Shown: positions 9,842-18,833, counted from the stretch's first letter. The stretch: 64,000 bases of DNA from Methyloversatilis sp. (GCA_016791045.1 JAEUNO010000020.1:124001-188000); one strand, 5' to 3'. Program-made: numbers and translations. The notes: a model not told the origin generated them from the sequence alone.

Positions 9842-10711
9842 GTGTCGCGCTTCATCCCCCTCTTGCTGTGCCTGGCGCTGTCGGCGCCGCTCGTGTCGTG
9901 GGCGCAGGTGAAGCTCGACATCATTCCGCTGAAGCATCGCACGACCGATCAGGTGCTGCCGGCGCTGCAGCCGCTGGTCGGCGAAGACGCCGCCCTGTCG
10001 GGCGCCAACAACCGCATCTTCATCCGCGCCGACGCCGCCACGCGGCTGGCCGTCAGGCAGGCGATCGAGGCGATCGACACACCGCTGCGCAGCCTGATGA
10101 TTTCCGTGCGACACGACAACGACGACTCGATCCGGCGCGAGGGCGCCGCCGTGTCGGGCAACGTGCGCGGCGGCGGCGTGTCGGTCGGTGCGGCTGACGG
10201 CGGCGAAGGTGTCGGTGAAGGGGGCGCAGTCATCGAAGGTCGCAGCGGCGACAGCCGGGTCGCGACCCGCGTCTGGTCGACCCGCGGCAATTCGGCCGAC
10301 CGGCTGTCGCAGCGGGTACAGGTGGTCGAGGGCGGCTCGGCCTTCATCCAGGTCGGCAGCTCGATTCCGGTGCCGTTCACGCAGATCATCGCCGGTCCGC
10401 GGGGTGGCGCCATTTCACAGGGTACCGAGTACCGCGACATCGGCAGCGGCTTCTACGCCCTGCCGCGCGTCAATGGCGACCAGGTGACGCTGGACATTTC
10501 GCCGCAGAAGGAATCACTGTCGGAGACGCAGTACGGCGAAATCCGCACCGCGCGGCTGGTCAGCACGGTGCGTGGCCGGCTCGGCGAATGGATGGAGCTG
10601 GGCGGCAGCGGCTACAGCGAACAGATCGACCAGCGCGGCATCACCCGCTACGGCACGCGCGATGCGCAGTCGCAGCGCCGGCTGTGGGTGAAGGTCGATG
10701 TCGTGCGGTGA
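9842..10711 (+). CDS. Secretin N-domain-like exported protein
   Basis: A 289-residue exported protein starting at GTG 9842 with signal peptide MSRFIPLLLCLALSAPLVSWA. Residues 25-95 (LDIIPLKHRTTDQVLPALQPL, NNRIFIRADAAT, RQAIEAIDTPLR) resemble the N1/NolW short domain of type II/III secretins. A Gly-rich stretch (VSGNVRGGGVSVGAADGGEG) follows, then a beta-rich half (VQVVEGGSAFIQVGSS) resembling the start of the secretin core. The full pore domain is missing and no pilus or secretion genes are adjacent. It may be a stand-alone outer-membrane or periplasmic protein. The bounds are secure, the function is not. Confidence 0.75.
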   Translation: MSRFIPLLLCLALSAPLVSWAQVKLDIIPLKHRTTDQVLPALQPLVGEDAALSGANNRIFIRADAATRLAVRQAIEAIDTPLRSLMISVRHDNDDSIRREGAAVSGNVRGGGVSVGAADGGEGVGEGGAVIEGRSGDSRVATRVWSTRGNSADRLSQRVQVVEGGSAFIQVGSSIPVPFTQIIAGPRGGAISQGTEYRDIGSGFYALPRVNGDQVTLDISPQKESLSETQYGEIRTARLVSTVRGRLGEWMELGGSGYSEQIDQRGITRYGTRDAQSQRRLWVKVDVVR

Positions 10712-10834
10712 CCTTCATGAATTTCCTGAGCCGAGCTTAATTCCGCTGGCGAGGCGTGATGCCGAGGTGCGGTCGATACTGCAAGGGCGTTGCAACACAA
10801 CGCAGTCTTTTCAAACGACCATCAGGAGACAAAC

Positions 10835-10909
10835 ATGAACTGGCAAACCCCCAAGGCTACCGATCTGCGTTTCGGCTTCGAAATCACGATGTACATCGCC
10901 AACCGCTAA
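10835..10909 (+). CDS. pqqA: PQQ precursor peptide PqqA
   Basis: A 24-residue peptide, too short for routine ORF calling. It contains FGFEITMYIANR with Glu16 and Tyr20, the two residues that are cross-linked and become the PQQ skeleton. SD AGGAG (10824-10828) is about 6 bp before ATG 10835. PqqE with PqqD crosslinks it, a protease excises the pair, and PqqB/PqqC finish the cofactor. It heads the pqqABCDE operon. Confidence 0.97.
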   Translation: MNWQTPKATDLRFGFEITMYIANR

Positions 10910-10917
10910 GGTGGCGA

Positions 10918-10946
10918 GGACCCGGCGAGTGGTAGCTCCCGGGTCC
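10918..10946 (+). promoter_or_regulatory. Strong hairpin between pqqA and pqqB
   Basis: GGACCCGG (10918-10925) pairs with CCGGGTCC (10939-10946), and inside it GAG/CTC pair around a TGGTAG loop, just after the pqqA stop. No T-run follows. It fits a processing, stabilising or partial-termination element that would give more pqqA than pqqB message. A second stem, ACGCGCCC/GGGCGCGT (10994-11001/11007-11014), lies further on. Confidence 0.65.
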
Positions 10947-11059
10947 CCTGCAGCACCGGTCCGCGCGAGGCGACCGGCGAGACGAATACCGTGACGCGCC
11001 CTGAACGGGCGCGTTGCATTTGAATCAGAGTATCCGCACACGGATACCGGAGGAGGGGC

Positions 11060-11977
11060 ATGCGACTGCACGTACTGGGGTCCGGGGCGGGTGGCGGCTT
11101 CCCGCAGTGGAACTGCAACTGTCACAACTGCGACGGGCTGCGCAAGGGCACGATACGCGCCAGCGCGCGCACCCAGTCGTCGGTCACGGTGACCGGCGAC
11201 AACGAGAACTGGGTGCTGTTCAACGCGTCGCCCGACATCCTGACCCAGTTCCAGCAGTTTCCCGAACTGCAGCCGGCGCGCGCGCTGCGCGACACCGCAG
11301 TCAAGGCGATCGTGCTGATCGATGGCCAGATCGACCACACCACCGGGTTGTACATGCTGCGCGAACACCGCCAGCCGCACGAAATCTGGTGCACGCCGCC
11401 GGTGCAGGAAGACCTCACCCAGGGCAATCCGTTGTTCCGCCTGCTCGGGCACTACTGCGGCGTGAACTGGAATGCGCTGCCGATCGACGAAAGCGTGTTC
11501 GAGATGAAGCACGTACCGAACCTGCGCTTCCATGCCCATCATCTGCGCAGCAACGCGCCGCCCTACTCGCCGCGGCGCGACAAGCCGGTGCCGGGCGACA
11601 ACGTCGGCGTGACCATCGAAGACACGACAACCGGCCGCAAGATCTATTACGCGCCGGGTCTGGTCGACATCGAGCCGCACGTGTGGGCGGCGATGCAGGC
11701 GGCCGACGTGGTGCTGGTCGACGGCACGTTCTGGACCGACGACGAAATGATCGCGCTCGGCGCGTCGAAGAAGTACGCACGCGACATGGGTCACCTGCCG
11801 CAGACCGGCGAGAACGGCATGATGGCGTGGCTCGACAAGCTGCCGAAGACCACGCGCAAGATACTGATTCACATCAACAACACCAACCCGATCCTGAACG
11901 AGGACAGCGCGCAGCGGCGCGAACTGGAATCGCGCGGTATCGAGGTGGCTTACGACGGAATGGACATCACCGTATGA
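11060..11977 (+). CDS. pqqB: PQQ biosynthesis protein PqqB
   Basis: A 305-residue metallo-beta-lactamase-fold enzyme proposed to hydroxylate the tyrosine of the Glu-Tyr intermediate. It opens with the characteristic [19 protein letters not shown]. The CNCHNC cluster, IDHTTGL and the late [14 protein letters not shown] are also present. SD GGAGGAGG lies just before ATG 11060. The pqqB stop overlaps the pqqC start (ATGA at 11974-11977). Confidence 0.96.
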   Translation: MRLHVLGSGAGGGFPQWNCNCHNCDGLRKGTIRASARTQSSVTVTGDNENWVLFNASPDILTQFQQFPELQPARALRDTAVKAIVLIDGQIDHTTGLYMLREHRQPHEIWCTPPVQEDLTQGNPLFRLLGHYCGVNWNALPIDESVFEMKHVPNLRFHAHHLRSNAPPYSPRRDKPVPGDNVGVTIEDTTTGRKIYYAPGLVDIEPHVWAAMQAADVVLVDGTFWTDDEMIALGASKKYARDMGHLPQTGENGMMAWLDKLPKTTRKILIHINNTNPILNEDSAQRRELESRGIEVAYDGMDITV

Positions 11978-12702
11978 GCACGCAACAACCCTGGAACCAC
12001 GCGGAATTCGAAGCGCAACTGCGCGACAAGGGCGGTGCGTATCACATCCACCACCCGTTCAACGTCATGCTCAACACCGGCAAGGCGACGCCGGAACAGA
12101 TCCGCGGCTGGGTGGCCAATCGCTTCTACTACCAGATCGCGATTCCGGTGAAGGATGCGGCCATCCTGTCGAACACGCCGGACCGCGAAATCCGCCGCCA
12201 GTGGATACAGCGCATCCTCGATCACGACGGCTACGAAATCACCGCGCCGGACGGCACCACGGTGCGCGACGAGGGTGGCATCGAAGCCTGGATCAAGCTG
12301 GGCGAAGCGACAGGCCTGACGCGCGAGGAAATCGTCGATCTGCGCCACGTGGTGCCCGGCGTGCGCTTCGCTGTCGATGCCTACATCAACTTCGCGCGCC
12401 AGCGCCCCTGGCAGGAAGCGGTGTGCTCGTCGCTGACCGAACTGTTCGCGCCCAAGATCCACAAGGAGCGGCTCGCCAACTGGCCCGAGCACTATCCGTG
12501 GATCGAGTCGTCCGGCCTGATGTATTTCCGCAATCGCGTGTCGCAGGCGCGACGCGACGTCGAACAGGGCCTCGCGGTCACGCTGAACCACTTCACGACG
12601 CGCGCCGAGCAGGAACGTGCGCTGACCATCCTGCAGTTCAAGCTCGATGTGCTGTGGACGATGAACGACGCCATGGCCAACGCCTATGGCGTCAACGCCT
12701 GA
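11974..12702 (+). CDS. pqqC: Pyrroloquinoline-quinone synthase PqqC
   Basis: A 242-residue all-helical oxidase catalysing the final ring closure and eight-electron oxidation to PQQ without a metal or cofactor. Diagnostic stretches: [40 protein letters not shown] and [15 protein letters not shown]. The start is the ATG in the 4-bp overlap with pqqB; the frame is open upstream, but that extension is not conserved-looking. pqqD follows closely. Confidence 0.96.
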   Translation: MSTQQPWNHAEFEAQLRDKGGAYHIHHPFNVMLNTGKATPEQIRGWVANRFYYQIAIPVKDAAILSNTPDREIRRQWIQRILDHDGYEITAPDGTTVRDEGGIEAWIKLGEATGLTREEIVDLRHVVPGVRFAVDAYINFARQRPWQEAVCSSLTELFAPKIHKERLANWPEHYPWIESSGLMYFRNRVSQARRDVEQGLAVTLNHFTTRAEQERALTILQFKLDVLWTMNDAMANAYGVNA

Positions 12703-12718
12703 TCCGGTGAGCGAAACG

Positions 12719-12991
12719 ATGGCAATCACGACCGCAACCGTGCCGAAGGTGGGCCGCAATTTCCGCATCCAGTGGGAACCGGCGCAGGACGCCTATGTGC
12801 TGCTGTATCCGGAAGGCATGGTGAAGCTGAACCAGAGCGCCGGCGAAATCCTGAAGCGCTGCGATGGCGCAGCCAATGTCGCCGCCATCGTGGCCGACCT
12901 CGAAACGACCTTCAATGCGCAGGGGCTGGAAGCCGACGTGATCGCCTTCGTCGAACTGGCCGAGCAGCAGAAATGGGTGGATGTGACATGA
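12719..12991 (+). CDS. pqqD: PqqA-binding chaperone PqqD
   Basis: A 90-residue RiPP recognition element that delivers PqqA to the radical-SAM enzyme PqqE. Recognisable stretches: FRIQWEPAQDAYVLLYPEG, KLNQSAGEIL and CDG. I prefer ATG 12719 (MAITTATVPKVGRNFR), which gives the usual length. An upstream ATG at 12686 would overlap pqqC by 17 bp and add 11 residues. The stop overlaps the pqqE start (ATGA). Confidence 0.94.
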   Translation: MAITTATVPKVGRNFRIQWEPAQDAYVLLYPEGMVKLNQSAGEILKRCDGAANVAAIVADLETTFNAQGLEADVIAFVELAEQQKWVDVT

Positions 12992-14145
12992 CCGACCTCT
13001 CCGAAGCCGTGGCGGTGCAGGACACCGCGAAGATCGGCCCGCCGCTGTGGCTGCTGGCCGAACTGACCTACCGCTGCCCGCTGCACTGCGTGTATTGCTA
13101 CAACCCGGTCGATTTCGCCAAGACCGAAGACGAACTGACGACCGAACAGTGGTTCAAGGTGCTGCGCGAAGCGCGTGAGCTCGGGTCGGTGCAGTGCGGC
13201 TTCTCCGGTGGCGAACCCATGCTGCGCGACGACCTCGAAGTCATCGTCGCCGAGGCGCACCGCCTGGGCTACTACACCAACCTGCTGACATCGGGCGTCG
13301 GGCTGAACGAAAAGCGCATCGGCGCGCTGAAGGAAGCCGGGCTGGACCACATCCAGCTGTCGTTCCAAGACTCGACGCGCGAAATGAACGACTTCCTGTC
13401 GTCCACCCGCACCTTCGACCTGAAGCGCCGCGCGGCCGACATGATCAAGGCGCACGGCTATCCGATGGTGATGAACTGCACCATCCACCGCCACAACATC
13501 GACCACATCGAAGCCATCCTGCAACTGGCGTCCGACATCGATGCCGAGTACGTCGAGCTGGCCAATACCCAGTATTACGGCTGGGCGCAGGTGAACCGCG
13601 ACCAGCTGCTGCCGTCGCGCGAACAGCTCGAACGCGCCGAGCGCATCACCAACGAGTGGCGTGAAAAGCACGGCAACAAGATGAAGCTGTTTTTCGTCGT
13701 GCCCGACTATTATGAAAAGCGGCCGAAGAAGTGCATGAATGGCTGGGGCAACATCTTCCTGACCATCACGCCGGACGGCAAGGCGCTGCCCTGCCACACC
13801 GCGCGCATGCTGCCCGGGCTTGAATTTCCGGACGTGCGCACCTCGTCCGTCCGCGAAATCTGGTACGAATCCGAAGGCTTCAACCGCTACCGCGGCACCG
13901 GCTGGATGAAGGAACCCTGTTCCAGCTGCCCGGAAAAGGAAAACGACTACGGCGGCTGCCGCTGTCAGGCCTACATGATCGCCAACGACCCGGCGGCTGC
14001 TGACCCGGTGTGCGACAAATCGCCCTTCCACAACCGCATCACCGAAGTTGTCGACCGCGCCCAGATCGCCGGCAATGCGGCCCAGGTCAAGCCCTTGATC
14101 TACCGCGGGCCGAAGGAATCGCTGCAGCTCGACCGGCCGTTCTGA
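12988..14145 (+). CDS. pqqE: PqqA peptide cyclase PqqE (radical SAM/SPASM)
   Basis: A 385-residue enzyme that makes the Glu-Tyr carbon-carbon bond in PqqA. The radical-SAM Cys30/Cys34/Cys37 motif is CPLHCVYC, and the GGEP strand is GFSGGEPM. A C-terminal SPASM-type set of cysteines for auxiliary clusters is visible (KKCMNGWG, LPCHTARM, CSSCPEKE, GGCRCQ). It is the last gene of pqqABCDE. A separate PqqF/PqqG protease and any PQQ dehydrogenase are not in the window. Confidence 0.97.
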   Translation: MTDLSEAVAVQDTAKIGPPLWLLAELTYRCPLHCVYCYNPVDFAKTEDELTTEQWFKVLREARELGSVQCGFSGGEPMLRDDLEVIVAEAHRLGYYTNLLTSGVGLNEKRIGALKEAGLDHIQLSFQDSTREMNDFLSSTRTFDLKRRAADMIKAHGYPMVMNCTIHRHNIDHIEAILQLASDIDAEYVELANTQYYGWAQVNRDQLLPSREQLERAERITNEWREKHGNKMKLFFVVPDYYEKRPKKCMNGWGNIFLTITPDGKALPCHTARMLPGLEFPDVRTSSVREIWYESEGFNRYRGTGWMKEPCSSCPEKENDYGGCRCQAYMIANDPAAADPVCDKSPFHNRITEVVDRAQIAGNAAQVKPLIYRGPKESLQLDRPF

Positions 14146-14186
14146 CGTCGGCCGGGCACACCGGCTTGCACAAAAGGCAAGAAAAA

Positions 14187-14220
14187 AACGGCCCCCTGCC
14201 GGACAGTGCAGGGGGCCGTT
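14187..14220. terminator. Bidirectional terminator between pqqE and PEP-CTERM gene
   Basis: AACGGCCCCCTGC (14187-14199) pairs with GCAGGGGGCCGTT (14208-14220) around an 8-nt loop. On the minus strand it is followed by a run of seven T's, so it is a textbook terminator for the minus-strand PEP-CTERM gene. It also stands at the end of the pqq operon. Confidence 0.9.
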
Positions 14221-14269
14221 TCAATTCCAGCCAGCGGCGCGTGCGCGCCGCCTTTCGTTGCAGCTTCGA

Positions 14270-15040
14270 TTACGCCTTCGTGCGACGGCGGGCAGCGAAA
14301 CCGATCAGGCCCAGACCGGCCAGCAGCATGGCGTAGGTTTCGGGTTCCGGCACGGCGGTGACCGGTGCGAAGCCTTCGAAGGTCGCCGTGCGCAGCGGCG
14401 GCGACACACCATCCAGGCTCGGCGCCTGACGGATGGAAACCGCGTCGGCCAGATAGGTGAATTCCGTTGCATTGGTCTTCAGCACATACCAGGCGGTCGA
14501 CGGATTGCCTTCCTCGACCGAAATGTCGGTGCGGAAGTCGACGACGTTGTCGTCGAACACATCCACCGGGTTGGTCGGACGGGTGCGCACGCCATTCGAG
14601 GTATGGGCGGTCGATTGAAGGCGCAAATCTTCGTCGGTCGCGGCATACCATCCAACTGACACGTCATAGTTGGCGTAGCCACTGCGCAGGATGTCGTTGA
14701 TTTCCGTCTCGTAGTCGAGGTCACCGATTTCGATCTCGCCGACATCCAGTTCGAAACGCGAGGCGAACAGCAGCGTGCTGTCGGTGGTGCTGCGATAGAC
14801 GAAGTCGTAGAAAGTGCCGATGTCGGTGCCGTCGTAGATCACCGAGCTGATGCGGCGCGCGGCGCGGGTGTAGCCGGCGCTTTCCGGTGTCCAGTCGAAG
14901 CCGAGGAACAGCGGGTCAGCCGCAGCGTTGCTGACGCCGACGATCCGCAGGTCGCCGCTTTCCGGCAGCGCGACGAAAGCGTGTGCAGCGTGGGCGCCCA
15001 GGCCCAGCATCAGCGACAGTGCGATGGTTTTGATTTTCAT
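14270..15040 (-). CDS. PEP-CTERM surface protein, paralogue 1
   Basis: A 256-residue exported protein with signal peptide MKIKTIALSLMLGLGAHAAHA. The C-terminal sorting signal is PEP-CTERM: VPEPETYAMLLAGLGLIG followed by an Arg-rich tail. Such tails are cut by an exosortase in organisms making exopolysaccharide or floc. The body is unrecognised but paralogous to the next upstream gene: shared YDFVYR, a VDF/VSF...SDI or TDI stretch, EGNP, and LVKTNAT-like YVLKTNAT. The gap to that gene is 42 bp, so probably one transcript, ending at the terminator at 14187. Confidence 0.85.
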   Translation of the reverse strand: MKIKTIALSLMLGLGAHAAHAFVALPESGDLRIVGVSNAAADPLFLGFDWTPESAGYTRAARRISSVIYDGTDIGTFYDFVYRSTTDSTLLFASRFELDVGEIEIGDLDYETEINDILRSGYANYDVSVGWYAATDEDLRLQSTAHTSNGVRTRPTNPVDVFDDNVVDFRTDISVEEGNPSTAWYVLKTNATEFTYLADAVSIRQAPSLDGVSPPLRTATFEGFAPVTAVPEPETYAMLLAGLGLIGFAARRRTKA

Positions 15041-15082
15041 GATGTTGACCTCTTTGTTGAGTGGTGCGAAAAACAGCGGGTA

Positions 15083-15967
15083 TCAGGCGCGCATGCGACG
15101 ACGTGCGATCACGCCGATCATGCCGAGGCCGGCGAGCAGCATTGCGTAGGTGGACGGCTCCGGAATCGGCGCGGTATTCGTCGGGACGAATCCGCCGGTG
15201 AATGCCTTGACGACCGGCTGGCTTTCTTCGCCTGCCTGGAAGTAGCCGATCGCGTTGTCGGCATAGGTGTAGTACGTCGCGTTGGTTTTCACGAGGTACA
15301 GGCCGCTGTACGGATTGCCCTCCGACAGGTTGATGTCCGACTGGAAGCTGACTGCGTCGGGGTCATAGACGTCTGTCTGCAGCAGCCCCTTGTCGCTGCG
15401 CGCGGCGCTGTAAAGCCGCAGGTCATAATTGGACAGATACAGCCACGCTGTCGCGGTATCGAATACGGTACCGTTCTCCTCGAAGCCGTAACGGAATACG
15501 TTATTCAATTCGGCATTTTGCTGCTGACCCGGCAGGCCCAGCAGGACACGTGTACCGAATACCAGCTTGTCGTCCCGCGAATCGCGGTAGACGAAGTCAT
15601 AGATGTCGCCGATTGCCTGCCCGGCCAAGGTGACATCTTCGTTCAGGCGGTAATCGAGCAGCGTCAGCGTGCCGCTTCCGATGATCGGTCGAGCGCCCGC
15701 TGTGGAGCGGGCGTTGTACGTGATGCTGCTCGCAATCAGCGGGATGTCACGGTCAGAGACATCAACGAATGACGAAGTGATCACGATCGGTGTGGGTACA
15801 GCCTGCGTTGGCTCAGGTATTTCCAGGAAATACCGGTCGGTATTCTGATTGTTGGCGCCGGTCAGCCGTAACGGAAACGATTTGTTGAGCTCGACAAAAT
15901 CACCCGCTACCGCGCCCAGGCTGGCGCCCATCAATACTGTCGCCGCGGCGACATGCACAAATTTCAT
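15083..15967 (-). CDS. PEP-CTERM surface protein, paralogue 2
   Basis: A 294-residue exported protein. ATG 15967 (MKFVHVAAATVLMGASLGAV) is chosen because AAGGAGAT lies just upstream; the open frame extends to 16123 without family-like sequence. The C-terminus is IPEPSTYAMLLAGLGMIG plus an Arg-rich tail, a PEP-CTERM sorting signal. The body shares DIYDFVYRDSRDDKLVFGTR, SEGNPYSGLYLVKTNAT and YTYADNAI with the downstream paralogue. It lies 122 bp after the TonB-dependent receptor on the same strand. Function unknown; probably surface-associated or released after exosortase cleavage. Confidence 0.83.
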   Translation of the reverse strand: MKFVHVAAATVLMGASLGAVAGDFVELNKSFPLRLTGANNQNTDRYFLEIPEPTQAVPTPIVITSSFVDVSDRDIPLIASSITYNARSTAGARPIIGSGTLTLLDYRLNEDVTLAGQAIGDIYDFVYRDSRDDKLVFGTRVLLGLPGQQQNAELNNVFRYGFEENGTVFDTATAWLYLSNYDLRLYSAARSDKGLLQTDVYDPDAVSFQSDINLSEGNPYSGLYLVKTNATYYTYADNAIGYFQAGEESQPVVKAFTGGFVPTNTAPIPEPSTYAMLLAGLGMIGVIARRRMRA

Positions 15968-16089
15968 GATGCGATCTCCTTTTTGAATTGATTCAGGGTG
16001 AGGCAATGATTCGGCGGACACATGACGGATTCGGCTGTGCCTCTTGTTGTAATCGATCCTTGTCCGATCGATGGAAAACGATCCGGTGC

Positions 16090-18690
16090 TCATGACCCGA
16101 ATGCGTAGTTGAGGCCAAACCACACGGCGCGGGGCGCACCGGGGCCGACGAAAAGCGAATGTGTCCAGTCGAAGGAGTTGTAATTGAACCCTGAGGAATC
16201 CCGCGCGCCGAAGGATCCGGACGTGAATGGATTTACGGCGAGGTCGCCGGCGGTGGTGTATCGGCGGTCGAAAATGTTGTCGACCTTGCAGAACACGGAG
16301 ATATTCTTGTCGACGCGGTAATTCGCATTGAAATTGAATACGGCAAAGCCGGATGTCCTGCCCTTGCCGACGTAGCGTTTTCCAAGGCCGGGGATCTGTG
16401 CATTTCCGGTCAGATCCGTGCCACCGGGTTCCGATTCGTTGTTTTCATTGCCCCGCGCAAACACGAAGGATTGCGCAACCATTGAAAATCCGAATGTGAA
16501 ATTGCTGCTGACATCCATGCTCCAGCCAAGGCGGAACGAATGCTTCGGAAGCCCGGGAATGACATCACCGGGATTGATTTCGAAGTCGTTCACGCGCCCC
16601 TGGGTGCGATCTGCGGAGCTGTTCGACTGATTGACGATGGTGGCGCTGGATTCGAACGTGGCATTCAGGCGGCTGTAGCCGGCACGCAGCGAATGGCGAC
16701 CGAACTTGCCTTTCAGATTGAGTTCGAAACCGTCGCGCTCGGTCTTGCCGAAGGTGTCAAACACGCCGCGGTTGCGCTGGCCGAGCGACACGAACAGGAT
16801 GTCGTCGGTCAGTTCGGTCCGATAAGCGGTGGCGCTCCACGACAGCTGGCCGTTCAGGCTGGTACCCCGGAGGCCGAGCTCGGTCGTCAGAGACCTGACT
16901 TGAGGCAGGAAAGGGTCGGAGGTCAGCGAGGTGGGAATGGTGCAGCCGAGATTCTTGCCGTCGTTCAGCCCGTTCGGATCTTCGAGCGTCTTGTCGCGTG
17001 CGCAGCCCAGTTCGATGACCGACGGCACGCGCGAACCGCGGCTGACGTTGCCATACACATTGAGGTCCTGCGCCGGCAGCCATGAAACACCGAGCGATGG
17101 ATTCAGGCTGCGGTAGCCGTAGTCGCCGGTCGAGCACAGGAATCGTGTGCTGACCGATGACAGCGTGCCGCAGGCTTCCGCCCTGTTGTTGAAGAAGTTG
17201 GACGTGAACTGATAGAGCGGAATCGGCTTGTCCGACTGCAGTTCGTTCTTGACCCTCGAATAGCTGAGCCGAGCGCCGTAGGTGATGAACAGGTTGGGCG
17301 CAGCCGTCCAGGTGTCGCTGAAGAACAGCGCAGCCGTCCGGCTCGACCCGGTCAGATTGTTCCGTGTGATGTCCTGGCTCAGCGCAAGCAGACCCAGATC
17401 CGCCTCGCGTGACGGATCGAGGAACACGGTGCGTTCGGAATCGATGAAGCCGAGCCGCTGGCTCTGCCGGAAGTCGACGTCGCTCCAGTCGAAGGAACTG
17501 CCGACGACGATCTGGTGCGTTTCGCTGATCTGCGTGAATTGCAGGGCGACACCTTCCGAGCGCTGATCCGAGCGGCTGAAATTGAACAGCCCGTTCGGCG
17601 CCACCCCGGCACACCCCGGATAGGTCGGTCCGATGTTCTGGTCCAGCGCGCCATTCGGCGAACCGAAACCGTCCGGGCAGCTGACACCCAGCCGGTTCGC
17701 GCTGGCGCCCTGGTCGAAGTCGTCCCACACGTCGCCACCCGTGCCCTTCTGCTTCAGGTCACGGCGATACATTTGCAGTGCGACGCTCGATGACTCGCTG
17801 ATGTCGAAACGGACGCGACCGGTCAGATGATTCAGGTCGTTGATGTTCTCGTCCGGTGAGGTGAACACCGAATTCGGACTTTCACGCCACTGTTCTTCCG
17901 GGATCAGGCCGTTGCCGACCAGGGTGTTTTCGGCCTTCAGCAGGCTGAGCGTGGCTTCGGTCGACGTGCCGCGGATGTCGATACGACCGAAATACTGACG
18001 CACGCTGGTCGGCGAGTTGGTTCGCCAGCCATCTTCATCGAACTTGTTGAGTGCGAAGAATCCGGCCACCGGGCCCGAGTTGCCACCTGCGGCAAGCTGG
18101 TACTGGCGCCGGCCAAACGCACCGCCGAGAGCGGAAAACTCCACTTTCGGGCTGGTGAAGCCCGATTTCGTGTTGACCGAAATCGCGCCGCCCAGCGTGT
18201 TGTGACCGAACATCGGATTGGACCCGGGCAGGAGGTCCATGCGCAGGATCGCGATGTTGGGGATCAGGTCCCAATTCACGACGTCGCCGAACGCTTCGTT
18301 GATGCGCACCCCGTCGAGATAGACGGAAAGGCCCTGCGGCGTGCCGATCAGCGGCGAAGCCGCAAAGCCGCGGAAATTCAGGTCCTGCTGGAACGGATTT
18401 CCGGCGTAGTCATTGACATTGATCGACTGGAACTGCAGGTTCATCGCTTCCGTCAGCGACACCGCACCGGACTGCTGCAGTTCGTCGCCGGTGAGGCTCT
18501 GGACGTTCGAAGTCGTTTGCTGTTCGTCGAACACCACTCCCGGCAGTGGCGTGATCATGCGCGGTGCGCGGATCTCCACCGTGGGCAGTTCCTTGACCGG
18601 TGCTTCCTGCGCACAGACGGCGGCACTCGCACTCAGCAGGGCGAGCGCGGCCGGGGTCAGGCGAAATGTCGGGGGACGCGAGGGTTTCAT
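16090..18690 (-). CDS. TonB-dependent outer-membrane receptor
   Basis: An 866-residue outer-membrane transporter with signal peptide ending near AAVCAQ and a possible TonB box, ELPTVEIRA. The plug domain is at about 60-170 (VQSLTGDELQQSGAVSLTEA, FRGFAASPLIGTPQGLSVYL, PMFGHNTLGGAISV), followed by a 22-strand barrel with long loops. The substrate cannot be assigned. Its place between pqqABCDE and two PEP-CTERM genes leaves PQQ, a metallophore or another nutrient possible (inference only). The barrel ends NYAFGS rather than with the usual aromatic residue. The leader carries several hairpins. Confidence 0.9.
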   Translation of the reverse strand: MKPSRPPTFRLTPAALALLSASAAVCAQEAPVKELPTVEIRAPRMITPLPGVVFDEQQTTSNVQSLTGDELQQSGAVSLTEAMNLQFQSINVNDYAGNPFQQDLNFRGFAASPLIGTPQGLSVYLDGVRINEAFGDVVNWDLIPNIAILRMDLLPGSNPMFGHNTLGGAISVNTKSGFTSPKVEFSALGGAFGRRQYQLAAGGNSGPVAGFFALNKFDEDGWRTNSPTSVRQYFGRIDIRGTSTEATLSLLKAENTLVGNGLIPEEQWRESPNSVFTSPDENINDLNHLTGRVRFDISESSSVALQMYRRDLKQKGTGGDVWDDFDQGASANRLGVSCPDGFGSPNGALDQNIGPTYPGCAGVAPNGLFNFSRSDQRSEGVALQFTQISETHQIVVGSSFDWSDVDFRQSQRLGFIDSERTVFLDPSREADLGLLALSQDITRNNLTGSSRTAALFFSDTWTAAPNLFITYGARLSYSRVKNELQSDKPIPLYQFTSNFFNNRAEACGTLSSVSTRFLCSTGDYGYRSLNPSLGVSWLPAQDLNVYGNVSRGSRVPSVIELGCARDKTLEDPNGLNDGKNLGCTIPTSLTSDPFLPQVRSLTTELGLRGTSLNGQLSWSATAYRTELTDDILFVSLGQRNRGVFDTFGKTERDGFELNLKGKFGRHSLRAGYSRLNATFESSATIVNQSNSSADRTQGRVNDFEINPGDVIPGLPKHSFRLGWSMDVSSNFTFGFSMVAQSFVFARGNENNESEPGGTDLTGNAQIPGLGKRYVGKGRTSGFAVFNFNANYRVDKNISVFCKVDNIFDRRYTTAGDLAVNPFTSGSFGARDSSGFNYNSFDWTHSLFVGPGAPRAVWFGLNYAFGS

Positions 18691-18697
18691 CGGGAAA

Positions 18698-18833
18698 CGT
18701 GTAGGACGGCTCCCTACACGATCGATAGCTGTTTATTTCCCTCGCTTTTACCGACTGGCTGCGCGTGGAGGCAGGGAGAAACTCCCGACTGAAAAATGTC
18801 GGGAAAACCTCCCGAAAAATTCGCGCGCGAATT
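18698..18833 (-). promoter_or_regulatory. Structured leader and palindrome upstream of TonB receptor
   Basis: The 340-bp gap 18691-19030 contains no credible gene. Next to the receptor start, CGTGTAGG (18698-18705) pairs with CCTACACG (18713-18720). Further up are overlapping CGGG/CCCG stems (about 18775-18815) and a perfect 16-bp palindrome, AATTCGCGCGCGAATT (18818-18833), a plausible regulator site. I could not match a cobalamin or other known riboswitch. The rest of the gap (18834-19030) shows nothing recognisable. Confidence 0.45.

Noticed and set aside
12686-12718. Longer pqqD start at 12686.
   Set aside because: The extra 11 residues overlap pqqC by 17 bp and lie outside the usual PqqD length.
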